Shown: positions 8,160-15,280 of the stretch, piece by piece
Layout of the letters: every line of letters begins with the position of its first letter
How positions within the stretch are numbered: position 1 is the first letter of the stretch
Source of the DNA: CAYQMF01 sp964418595
GTDB lineage: Bacteria; Planctomycetota; UBA1135; UBA2386
Direction: 5' to 3'
Assembly (NCBI GenBank): GCA_964418595.1
Contig: CAYQMF010000098.1
Coordinates: 1 to 25,727, forward strand
DNA length: 25,727 bases
The notes under the pieces: model-generated
Told to the model about the DNA's origin: nothing
Database searches by the model: none
Seen by the model: the letters and a program-made list of their open reading frames with translations, nothing else
Made by a program: the position numbers and the translations under genes

Positions 8160-9383
8160 ATGACCTTCCCATCCGTCGCCGACCAGTTGCGCGTGATCAA
8201 GCGCGGAGTCGTCGATCTCGTCGATGAGCGTGAGCTGACCCTGCGCCTCGAGCAGAGCCGGGCCACCGGCAGGCCGCTGCGCGTCAAGCTGGGGATCGAT
8301 CCCTCGTCGGCGGACCTCCACCTCGGCCACACGGTCGTGCTCCGCAAGTTGCGCGACTTCCAGAGCCTCGGCCACACGGCGTGCCTGCTGTGGGGAACCG
8401 CGACCGCGATGGTGGGTGACCCGACCGGCAAGAACAAGACGCGCCCCCAGCTCACGCGCGCGCAGGTCACCGCAAACCAGGCGACCTACCGTGCCCAGGT
8501 GGGTCGTGTGCTGGATGTCGATCGGCTCGAAGAGTCGGAGAACGGCACCTGGTTCGACAAGAAGTCGTTCATGGACACTGTGGCGCTGGCTGCCAACTAC
8601 ACGGTGGCGCAGATGCTCGAGCGCGACATGTTCGCGGAGCGATTCCGGGCCGGACAGCCCATCTCGCTGCACGAGTTCCTCTACCCGCTCATGCAAGGTC
8701 AGGACTCGGTGGAGCTACGGGCCGACGTCGAACTCGGCGGCACCGACCAGCTCTTCAACCTGCTGGTCGGTCGCGAACTGCAGCGGGGTGCGGGGCAGGT
8801 GCCACAGATCTGCCTCACGGTGCCGATCCTCGAAGGGCTCGATGGCGTGCAGAAGATGTCGAAGTCGCTCGGCAACACGATCGGCGTGCTCGACGCGCCG
8901 GGCGACATGTTCGGCAAGACGATGAGCATCCCCGACGCGTTGATGGCGAAGTACTTCACGCTGCTCACGGACCTGCCCGAGGACGAGGTGGCGAGGCTCC
9001 TCGCCGGACATCCACGCACCGCGAAGGCCACGCTGGCGGCGGCGGTCGTGCGCGCCTTTCACGGAGCCGACGCCGCGGCGCGCGCGACGGAGGAGTTCGA
9101 CCGTGTGTTCAAGGCCGGCGGCCTCCCCGACGAGATCCCTTCGGTCGAGGTCGGGGCGGACGCCCTCCGCGACGGGGGTGTGACGCTGCTCAGTGCGCTC
9201 ACGCTCAGTGGGCTCGCAGCCAGCGGCGGCGAGGCGAGGCGACTGCTCCAGGGCAATGGCGTGCGTCGCGATGGCGAGGTGGTGAGCGACCCGAGCCTCG
9301 TGCTGCGCACCGGCACGCACCTGCTGCAGGTCGGCAAGCGGCGAGCGGCGCGCCTGGTGGTGCCCCTAGCGGCGCCTTCGTGA
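8160..9383 (+). CDS. tyrS: Tyrosyl-tRNA synthetase
   Basis: A protein of 407 residues, class I aminoacyl-tRNA synthetase charging tRNA-Tyr. The ATP-binding HIGH motif is HLGH at residues 54-57, within KLGIDPSSADLHLGH, a form typical of the TyrZ-type branch. The class I second motif is KMSKS at 232-236. The tyrosine-pocket region includes YPLMQGQDS and GGTDQLFN. The C-terminal ~70 residues form an S4-like RNA-binding domain (SGGEARRLLQGNGVRRDG). The ATG at 8160 follows a 54-nt gap after the lipoprotein stop. The next gene is convergent, 23 nt away. Confidence 0.96.
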   Translation: MTFPSVADQLRVIKRGVVDLVDERELTLRLEQSRATGRPLRVKLGIDPSSADLHLGHTVVLRKLRDFQSLGHTACLLWGTATAMVGDPTGKNKTRPQLTRAQVTANQATYRAQVGRVLDVDRLEESENGTWFDKKSFMDTVALAANYTVAQMLERDMFAERFRAGQPISLHEFLYPLMQGQDSVELRADVELGGTDQLFNLLVGRELQRGAGQVPQICLTVPILEGLDGVQKMSKSLGNTIGVLDAPGDMFGKTMSIPDALMAKYFTLLTDLPEDEVARLLAGHPRTAKATLAAAVVRAFHGADAAARATEEFDRVFKAGGLPDEIPSVEVGADALRDGGVTLLSALTLSGLAASGGEARRLLQGNGVRRDGEVVSDPSLVLRTGTHLLQVGKRRAARLVVPLAAPS

Positions 9384-9406
9384 TCGCACCGTGCCCGCCC
9401 GGCGGT

Positions 9407-10831
9407 TCAACGGTGTTCGATCACCTTCCAGCGTTCGCCGTACACGAAGTGCGGCGACTGCTCGAAGTCGTGGCACCGCAGGCAGGTCGACACCTCGACC
9501 TTGCCCATCCGTCCCTCCGCCGCCGGTCGCTTGTCGGTTTGCGCCTCGATGTGGTGGCTGCCTGGGCCGTGACACTCTTCGCATCCGACCGCGCCGAGGC
9601 GAGGCGTTTTCTCGGCGCTGACGAAGCCCGAGACCTGCCCGTAGCCAACGACGTGGCACGCCACGCAGTCGGGGTAGTGGGTGACGGGCCACCCGTAGCG
9701 GGTTCCGGCCTCCGCTTCGACCAGAGTCGTCCAGGCCTTGGCGTGCGCGCTCTTCGCCCATGCGGCCTGCGCCTCCTCGTGGCAGTCGGCACAGGCTTCG
9801 TTGCCGACGAACGTTCGGCCGCCCGTGGGCGGCCACTGGCTGGCCATCTTCTCGAGGAGCCCGAGCGTCTTCACCTGCTGGCGATGCTCGAGAATGAGCG
9901 CCTTGGTCTCCCGGTCTTCGCGCGCCCCGGGCGCCGACTTGCTGCCCTCGAGCGGGACGACGCGGTAGCGGGTGATCTCCGGCGTGGCGTCGCTGTCGCG
10001 GCGTGCGAGGAACACATCGAGGATCATCCGGCCGCGGATGCCGGTGAACACCACCGGGACGCCCTGCACCGTCTCCTGCTCCGCCGGTGGTTCGTTGAAG
10101 GCCTCCGACACGCCGATCACGAGATCCGGACGCGGCTGGAGGCTCGCCGCGCCGCGTACATCGGCCGCGGTGCCGTGCACCATGAGGATGCGCAGCCGAT
10201 CGGGCGGGCACGCCTGCATGACCTTGGCCCAGGCCTCCTCGCGTGGCAGCACCTTGAAGCGTTGCCGGGCGTCGCCTTCCGGGAGCGTCAGCGCCAACGA
10301 TGCGATGCGCGCGGAGGGCTTTCCCTCGTGATCCCGGAACGCGCGGAGCGGAAGCGGGTCGCGTCCGTCCGCCGGCTGTTCGACGAGATCACTAGCGAGC
10401 GCGCTCACGTTGTACGCCGACAGGTACATCCCCAGGTCGTCGAGGGGGAGCTGCAAGTCGCGAGGACCGATCCCGAGCACCGCGTAGCCGCGCAGGTCGA
10501 GCACGGCCAACGTGGTCGCGAGCTTCTCCAGTTCGAGTGGCGAGCCGTTCTTGACTGCGTTGCCGCCCTCGATCAGCAGGTCGTAGTCGGCTTCCTGGCC
10601 GAGGTAGAAGGCGCGACGCGCGAGCCCGCCCAACTGCCCGCTCGCGCAGCCGCACGGCTCGAGCCGGCCTTCCAGGCTGCCGGAGAGCCGCAGCCGCAGG
10701 CGAGGGCCGAGATCGGTCGAGCTGGCCGAGAGCGTGGGGGGTGCGGGCTCGCTGCACACCGCCAGGCACGGCACGAGGACCGCGAGGATCGCGAAGGGCC
10801 GCAGGAATCGAGACGGGAGCGAGTCAGCCAT
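9407..10831 (-). CDS. Exported tetraheme c-type cytochrome with phosphatase-like N-terminal domain
   Basis: A protein of 474 residues. The N-terminal hydrophobic segment (FAILAVLVPCLAVCS) is an export signal; a lipid anchor at Cys26 is possible but the lipobox is imperfect. Residues ~45-320 resemble the 5'-nucleotidase/metallophosphatase-like domain of many planctomycete and deltaproteobacterial cytochromes, opening with the signature CGCASGQLGGLARR. The usual metal ligands are not clearly present. The C-terminal third carries four CxxCH heme sites at about 347-351, 389-393, 417-421 and 450-454, plus further His residues (PVTHYPD, GSHHIE) that could be distal ligands, as in cytochrome c554-like proteins. 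It probably moves electrons in the periplasm; the partner is unknown. It overlaps the end of the DUF1573-like gene by 8 nt, so the two form an operon. Confidence 0.88.
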   Translation of the reverse strand: MADSLPSRFLRPFAILAVLVPCLAVCSEPAPPTLSASSTDLGPRLRLRLSGSLEGRLEPCGCASGQLGGLARRAFYLGQEADYDLLIEGGNAVKNGSPLELEKLATTLAVLDLRGYAVLGIGPRDLQLPLDDLGMYLSAYNVSALASDLVEQPADGRDPLPLRAFRDHEGKPSARIASLALTLPEGDARQRFKVLPREEAWAKVMQACPPDRLRILMVHGTAADVRGAASLQPRPDLVIGVSEAFNEPPAEQETVQGVPVVFTGIRGRMILDVFLARRDSDATPEITRYRVVPLEGSKSAPGAREDRETKALILEHRQQVKTLGLLEKMASQWPPTGGRTFVGNEACADCHEEAQAAWAKSAHAKAWTTLVEAEAGTRYGWPVTHYPDCVACHVVGYGQVSGFVSAEKTPRLGAVGCEECHGPGSHHIEAQTDKRPAAEGRMGKVEVSTCLRCHDFEQSPHFVYGERWKVIEHR

Positions 10832-11921
10832 CGGAGAACCCTACGAACTCGACGCTGGCGACGCTCCCCTCGGCGCCGTGTTTGCCCACGTCGACGAAGC
10901 CGCGGAACGACCGGACGCCCGCGAGCGTGCCGCGGTAGCGGATGAAGAGACGTGCCGCGCGGGGATTGCCATCGATCGGCTGCAAGTCGGTCTCGATGTG
11001 TTGCGCGAGGTCCTTGCCGACGATGCTGCGGACGCCGCGCACCTCGAAGGCCGGATCGCGCCGGTCGTCGAAGTCCTGCAGGATGACGAACCCCTCCTGC
11101 GGGGCGGTGAAATCGAAACGCCCGAACGAGACGCGCTCCATCGGCTTCACCTCGACATCGTCCACGATGCTCCCGGTGACGGGGATGGGGATCTCGTAGC
11201 CGTCCGGGAGATCGGTTCCGACCCGGATCACGGTGTTCAAGGCGCCGAGGCCTCGCCCCGCGTCGGGCTGCACTCGGATGTCGAGCAGCGTGAGTCCGTC
11301 CTGCTCGATCAGTCTGGCGGTGACGCGCGGGTCGCCGGCCCGCACCGGGCCGAAGTGAACCGGGGTCGTGCCCCGGGCGTGCAGTTCGATCGCGACCGTG
11401 AAGACCCGTGACAGCGGCAGGGGACCGAAGTCGACGGTCGCGAACGGCTTGAGGGTCACCGGCGCGTCGATGCCGAAGGTGAACGTGACCGGGATGGCCA
11501 CCCGTCCGACCTTCTCGTGGAGGTCGACGAGGAAGACCTCGCCGTGGTTGGTGACCGGCTTCTGTTCCAGGGCCTCCTTGCGGTTGGTGTCGAGCCGGAG
11601 CTCCAGGAAGAGCTTCTCGCCCGGCACCACGCAATGCTCGATCGCGGCGCGCCCGTGCGTGACCCGCTCGTTTCCCTTCGGATCGACGGCGACGAATGCC
11701 CACGAGGCGCAGGAGCAGTTGCCCTGGAACGCCAGTGGCAGCATGGGGCCGCGGTCGGTCGGGAAGTCGATTCCGAGGCGGACGGCGGCGATCTTGCCGT
11801 GCGGGATCATGCCGAAGTCATGGAAGATCGGCGTCGGCTGCCACGCTGGCGGCGGCGGTTCGCTGCAGCCGCTGGCCACGAGGATGGCCAACGCCAAGGT
11901 GAGGGTCGGGCGGACGCGCAT
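10824..11921 (-). CDS. DUF1573-like lipoprotein
   Basis: A protein of 365 residues from the ATG at 11921. The frame stays open far upstream, but the signal peptide begins here (TLTLALAILVASGC, lipobox ASGC, Cys19). Residues ~30-110 follow the DUF1573 pattern (FHDFGMIPHGKIAAVRLGIDF, then a GNCSCASW cysteine pair), an Ig-like beta-sandwich found in exported proteins of Planctomycetota and Bacteroidota. At least one further Ig-like segment follows (VTLKPFATVDFGPLPLSR, IPVTGSIVDDVEVKPMERVSFGRFDF). It is probably a periplasmic or surface-facing scaffold. No ribosome site is obvious. It precedes and overlaps the tetraheme gene by 8 nt, which suggests the two products work together at the envelope. 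The function of DUF1573 is not established. Confidence 0.82.
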   Translation of the reverse strand: MRVRPTLTLALAILVASGCSEPPPPAWQPTPIFHDFGMIPHGKIAAVRLGIDFPTDRGPMLPLAFQGNCSCASWAFVAVDPKGNERVTHGRAAIEHCVVPGEKLFLELRLDTNRKEALEQKPVTNHGEVFLVDLHEKVGRVAIPVTFTFGIDAPVTLKPFATVDFGPLPLSRVFTVAIELHARGTTPVHFGPVRAGDPRVTARLIEQDGLTLLDIRVQPDAGRGLGALNTVIRVGTDLPDGYEIPIPVTGSIVDDVEVKPMERVSFGRFDFTAPQEGFVILQDFDDRRDPAFEVRGVRSIVGKDLAQHIETDLQPIDGNPRAARLFIRYRGTLAGVRSFRGFVDVGKHGAEGSVASVEFVGFSDG

Positions 11922-11996
11922 CGCGGGGGCACGATAGTGCGATGCGCGGACGCGGCCAACGTCGTGCGCGGGTGACGAGACCGGGCGAGAAAGAAA

Positions 11997-12024
11997 GGGG
12001 GCCGGCCGCATGCGGCCGGCCCCC
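11997..12024 (-). terminator. Rho-independent terminator, minus strand
   Basis: A perfect 28-bp palindrome (GGGGGCCGGCCGCA followed by its exact complement) is flanked on the left by AAAGAAA. Read on the minus strand this is a 14-bp GC-rich inverted repeat followed by CTTTCTTTC, a T-rich tail, which is the layout of an intrinsic terminator. It would end transcripts from the minus-strand regulator operon before the DUF1573 operon begins. On the plus strand the sequence after the palindrome is not T-rich. Confidence 0.75.
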
Positions 12025-12198
12025 TCGGTTCCGATCAGGCTGATTCGGGCGGACGCGTTCCCCTTGCAAGGAGTGCGCCGGGTTCTGGGCAGGGCCATGG
12101 GTGGGCCGCAGAGCGCGACCGAAGGGCCGGTGTGACGGTGCGAGTCGCGTTTCGAGATCGGGCGGCTGGTCCAGACCGGGCGAAGGCCGCTGCGGCCA

Positions 12199-12218
12199 CC
12201 ATGGCACGCGTGCCATGG
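12199..12218. repeat. 20-bp perfect palindrome CCATGGCACGCGTGCCATGG
   Basis: A perfect inverted repeat located 17 nt beyond the stop of the NtrC-type regulator. It could form a hairpin in the 3' end of the regulator mRNA or serve as a binding site for a dimeric DNA-binding protein. It contains TGGCAC, the sigma-54 -24 core, but there is no TTGC at the required spacing, so it is not a good sigma-54 promoter. No T-tract follows, so it is not a classical terminator. Confidence 0.55.
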
Positions 12219-12235
12219 CGGATGCGCGTCGGCGA

Positions 12236-13594
12236 TCAGGAGAGGCCGTGTCGCTTCAGCTTGCGATGCAGGGTGGTGTAGTCGATGCGCAGTTGTCTGG
12301 CGGCAGCGGCCTTGTTGCCCGCGGCCGCAGCCAGCGCCTCGCGCAGGATCCTGGCCTCGAGATCGTCGGCGGCCGCGCGCAGGCGCTCGGCCAGCGGACG
12401 CTCGTCGTTGTTCGGGGGCGTGGCGACGACGGCGACGTCGAGTCCGAGATCGCGTTGCTCGACGAGTGGCCCGTTCGCGACCAGCACGGCGCGGCGGATC
12501 ACGTTGCGCAGCTCGCGCAGGTTGCCGGGCCAAGTGTGCTGGAGGATAGCCGATTGCGCGGCGTCGCTCAGTCCGGAGAGTTGCTTCGACTGCTCGATGC
12601 ACGCCTCGGCAAGGAAGCGGGCGGCGAAGTGACGGATGTCTTCGTGCCGCTCGCGAAGCGGTGGCATCCGGATCTGGAACTCGGCGATCCGGTGGAAGAG
12701 GTCGAGGCGGAAGGCGCCCTGCGCGATGCTCTCCTCCAGCGGTACGTTCGTCGCACAGACGATGCGTGCGTCGAAGGGCTGCAGCGATGTGGCGCCGAGG
12801 GGAAGCACCACACGCTCCTGCAGAGCGCGCAGCAGGCGTGGCTGGAGCGCGAGGGGGAGGTTGCCGATCTCGTCGAGGAAGAGTGTGCCGCCGTCGGCCT
12901 GTGTGAACAGGCCGTCGTGCGCGCTGGCGGCACCCGTGAACGCTCCTGCAGCGTGCCCGAACAGCTGGCTCTCGATCAGAGCCTCCGGCACGGCGCCGCA
13001 GTCGACGGCCACGAACGGGCCACCGCGGCGTGGTGAGCGTCGGTGGATCTCGCGCGCCGCGATCTCCTTGCCGACTCCGGACTCGCCGCCGAGCAGGACT
13101 GCCATGCCCGCGTATCCCGCCACGAGATCGATGGTGCGGTCGAGTTCGCGCGCGGCAGATGAGCGGCCGAGATCGACGATGCCGTCCTGGGCCTTGTGGC
13201 GCAGGTCGCGCACTTCGCGACAGAGCTGGTGCTTCTCGGCGGCACGCCGCACTGCGCCGAGGAGACGCGTCCGATCGAACGGCTTGGCGATGTAGTCGTA
13301 CGCCCCCTGCTTCATCGCGCCGACGGCGGTCTCGAGATCCTCGACCGCCGACAGGAGGATCACCGGGCGATCGGCGTCGCGCTGCCTCGACCCGTGCAGC
13401 ACGGCGATGCCGTCGATGCCGGGCATGCGTACGTCGGTGAGGATCACGTCCGGAGCGGTCTCGTCCAGGCAAGCGAGGGCGGCGGCGCCGTCGCCGGCGG
13501 TGGTCACCGTGAAGCCGGTGTCGCGGAACAGGCGCTCGAGCACCCACCGCATGTCGGCTTCGTCGTCGACGATCAGCACGTGCGGAGGCGTCAT
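12236..13594 (-). CDS. NtrC-family sigma-54-dependent response regulator
   Basis: A protein of 452 residues from the ATG at 13594; the frame is open upstream into the repeat, but homology starts at once with HVLIVDDEADMR. Domains in order: a receiver (acidic pocket Asp10/Asp11, phospho-acceptor Asp54 in LTDVRMPG, Lys in YIAKPF), then AAA+ with Walker A GGESGVGKE, intact GAFTGA, Walker B FLDEIGNLP, sensor I ATN, arginine-finger FRLDLFHRI and sensor II WPGNLRELRN, then a Fis-type helix-turn-helix (GNKAAAARQLRIDYTTLHRKLKRHG). All motifs for sigma-54 activation are present. It follows the histidine kinase gene, which is almost surely its partner. Its targets are unknown; the amidase upstream in the same direction is one candidate. 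The start codon lies exactly at the edge of the tandem repeat. Confidence 0.95.
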   Translation of the reverse strand: MTPPHVLIVDDEADMRWVLERLFRDTGFTVTTAGDGAAALACLDETAPDVILTDVRMPGIDGIAVLHGSRQRDADRPVILLSAVEDLETAVGAMKQGAYDYIAKPFDRTRLLGAVRRAAEKHQLCREVRDLRHKAQDGIVDLGRSSAARELDRTIDLVAGYAGMAVLLGGESGVGKEIAAREIHRRSPRRGGPFVAVDCGAVPEALIESQLFGHAAGAFTGAASAHDGLFTQADGGTLFLDEIGNLPLALQPRLLRALQERVVLPLGATSLQPFDARIVCATNVPLEESIAQGAFRLDLFHRIAEFQIRMPPLRERHEDIRHFAARFLAEACIEQSKQLSGLSDAAQSAILQHTWPGNLRELRNVIRRAVLVANGPLVEQRDLGLDVAVVATPPNNDERPLAERLRAAADDLEARILREALAAAAGNKAAAARQLRIDYTTLHRKLKRHGLS

Positions 13595-13777
13595 GGGCTG
13601 CAAAGGCCGCGAATGCTCGTGCGGCACGCGAGATTCATAGCGAAGCTCCCTTGTCGTGGTCTCTTCCACTGCGAGGTCCGAGCGGCCCTGGAAGCCCTGG
13701 ACAACACCATCGCCGGCGGCCCTCTCTGGCGTCGCGTAGCGACGCATCAACCCTGTGGGTTGCGGCCGCCGGCCGCG
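13593..13777. repeat. Tandem repeat copy A (~185 bp) with three hairpins
   Basis: First of two adjacent copies about 93-95% identical by eye (about 10 substitutions and 3 single-base insertions). The left ~125 bp are nearly invariant (from ATGGGCTGCAAAGGCCGCG to the GCCGGCGG region). The right ~60 bp hold three inverted repeats: GCGTCGC-GTA-GCGACGC (13729-13745), AACCC-TGT-GGGTT (13749-13761) and GCGGCC-GCC-GGCCGC (13762-13776). The copy fills the space between the kinase stop and the regulator start and ends at the AT of the regulator ATG. Its minus strand holds the same reading frame end as copy B (...HDKGASL stop), here without a gene in front of it. Confidence 0.9.
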
Positions 13778-13969
13778 ATGGGCTGCAAAGGCCGCGAATG
13801 CTCGTGCGGCGCGCGAGATTCACAGCGAAGCTCCCTTGTCGTGGTCTCTTCCACTGCGAGGTCCGAGCGGCCCTGGAAGCCCTGGACGATGCCATCGCCG
13901 GCGGCCCCGTCTGGTCGTCGCGTCAGCGACGACACCAACCCTTTGGGTTGCGGCCGCCGGCTGCGACGG
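13778..13969. repeat. Tandem repeat copy B (~190 bp), overlapping the 3' end of the histidine kinase gene
   Basis: Second copy, directly adjoining copy A (185-bp offset at the left end, 188 at the right). The hairpins are kept but the sequence differs: GTCGTCGC-GTCA-GCGACGAC (13914-13933) has one extra base in each arm that pair with each other, plus one in the loop; AACCC-TTT-GGGTT (13937-13949) differs only in the loop; the third (13950-13964) has one C-to-T change that allows a G-U pair. The right boundary near 13969 coincides with the point where the kinase leaves its conserved ATPase domain. Identity with copy A stops about there. Confidence 0.9.
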
Positions 13970-15208
13970 GGCACCGATCGGCGCCTGGAGCCGACTCTCG
14001 ATCAATGGCAGCGTGACCACCGCGCGCGTGCCGCCGCGGTGGCGTGGGTAGAGGCGGACCTCACCGCCCTGCGAGGCGATGAGGCGCTGCGCCGAGAGCA
14101 GGCCGAGCCCCGTGCCGTCGGGCTTGGTGGTGAAGAAGGGACGGAACAGGCGCTCGCGCACGCGCGCGTCCATGCCGCGACCGCGGTCGTCGATCGCGAT
14201 CGCGAGTTCGCCATGGCACGACCTCCTCGACGCCGCGCCGCGCGCACTCTCCCGCAGGCGCGTCTTGATGCGGACCACACCGCCGCGGACGCTCGCCTGC
14301 ACGGCGTTCACGATCAGGTTCGTGAGCGCGCGGCCCAGTGCCTCGGAGTCCGCGGCGATGCGTGCGTCGCGCGGGCCGTCGACGCGGAGGGCCACGCCAC
14401 GGCCCAGCGCCTCGCGACGCACCATTTCGAGGACCTCTTCGAGGAGTCGCGCAAGGGGGGTCGAGGCGTCGCGGGCGGGTTGGACGCGGCCGGCGTCGAG
14501 GAGCCCCTGGATGGTGTTCTCGACACGGCTGAGGTTGCGGCGGATCACGTCGAAGTGTTCCGCCTGATCGTCGGTGTTGCGTGCGCGGTCGGCCAGATCG
14601 TCCACCGCGGCGCGAACGACCGTCAGCGGGTTGCGCAGATCGTGCGCCACGCCCGCCGCGAGTTCACCGATCGCCGTCAGTGCGTCGGCTTCCCGCAACC
14701 TGCGTTGCGCGGTCTGGTGCGCCGCCGCCGTGTCCTGCAGATCGGCGCGCGTCTGCGCGTACACGTCGGCGAGCTCGGCGTGGCGCTGTAGCTGCTCGCC
14801 GATCAGGAGGATGATGCCGTACGAGATCAGGCTCACGCCCAGCACGAGGTTCGGTCCCTGCAACAGGCCCTGCACGGACTCGATGGCGTCCGGCGGCAGC
14901 AGCGTCGGCGCAGACCGCAGGATCGCCGTCACCCCGAAGCCCCAGGTCAGGACCAGGAAGCCCCACTCCAGCAGCCGGAAGGGCAGCGGCCGCAGCCCCG
15001 GGTTGCGGCAGCGGATGGTGGCGAAACACGCATACAGCGACGCGAGGTACAGGCAGATCAGCCACTGACCCACGGCCGCCTCGGGCGGCGTGAAGGCCTG
15101 CAGCACGACGAGGGCGGTGAGCAGCCCGCAGGTGACCGTCGTCCCGGGGACAACGGCCAAGGCCGACGGAGGTGCCATGTGACTTCGCCCTTGCATGCCC
15201 CCTTGCAT
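13820..15208 (-). CDS. Membrane-bound NtrB-type sensor histidine kinase with repeat-encoded tail
   Basis: Up to 462 residues; in-frame ATGs at 15208, 15196 and 15178 are all possible, and the last has AAGGGC at a reasonable distance. Four hydrophobic segments (about residues 18-40, 46-64, 79-98, 119-139) form a membrane sensor with little periplasmic sequence. A coiled linker follows, then the H-box GVAHDLRNPLT (His189), N-box (LIVNAVQAS), G1 (DDRGRGMD), F-box (RPFFTTKPDGTGLGL) and a final GGTRAVVTLPL strand. The catalytic core ends near residue 405. The last 49 residues, from Pro414 (Arg/Gly/Pro-rich, ending HDKGASL), are encoded entirely by repeat copy B and resemble no kinase domain. It should phosphorylate the NtrC-type regulator encoded downstream, after a 225-bp gap made of repeat. 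Confidence 0.92.
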   Translation of the reverse strand: MQGGMQGRSHMAPPSALAVVPGTTVTCGLLTALVVLQAFTPPEAAVGQWLICLYLASLYACFATIRCRNPGLRPLPFRLLEWGFLVLTWGFGVTAILRSAPTLLPPDAIESVQGLLQGPNLVLGVSLISYGIILLIGEQLQRHAELADVYAQTRADLQDTAAAHQTAQRRLREADALTAIGELAAGVAHDLRNPLTVVRAAVDDLADRARNTDDQAEHFDVIRRNLSRVENTIQGLLDAGRVQPARDASTPLARLLEEVLEMVRREALGRGVALRVDGPRDARIAADSEALGRALTNLIVNAVQASVRGGVVRIKTRLRESARGAASRRSCHGELAIAIDDRGRGMDARVRERLFRPFFTTKPDGTGLGLLSAQRLIASQGGEVRLYPRHRGGTRAVVTLPLIESRLQAPIGAPSQPAAATQRVGVVADATTRRGRRRWHRPGLPGPLGPRSGRDHDKGASL

Positions 15209-15280
15209 CGGCGAAACCGCCGCCGCGAGGTGACCGCAAAAGCGTGCGCCGTGGCGGAGCGGGTGCGACCGCGCGGGAGA

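Larger units (their letters stand above)
11922..12235. other. Gene-free interval with several inverted repeats
   Basis: This 314-bp stretch lies between two minus-strand genes, the NtrC-type regulator and the DUF1573-like gene. I see no convincing coding region; the open frames crossing it are extensions of shadows of the flanking genes. It holds a 28-bp perfect palindrome (11997-12024), a smaller imperfect hairpin (about 12031-12047), and a 20-bp perfect palindrome (12199-12218). The part from 11922 to 11996 must contain the promoter of the DUF1573/cytochrome operon, but no clear -35/-10 or -24/-12 element stands out. The part between the palindromes would be a ~200-nt 3' untranslated region of the regulator mRNA, or a small RNA. 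Confidence 0.6.

Noticed and set aside
12201..12216. Sigma-54 promoter suggested by TGGCAC
   Set aside because: The -12 element (TTGC) is missing at the needed spacing, and the site lies downstream of a gene inside a perfect palindrome.
13593..13969. Integron attC site or CRISPR-like array
   Set aside because: Only two copies with no spacers, and no paired attC core sites or integrase gene are visible.
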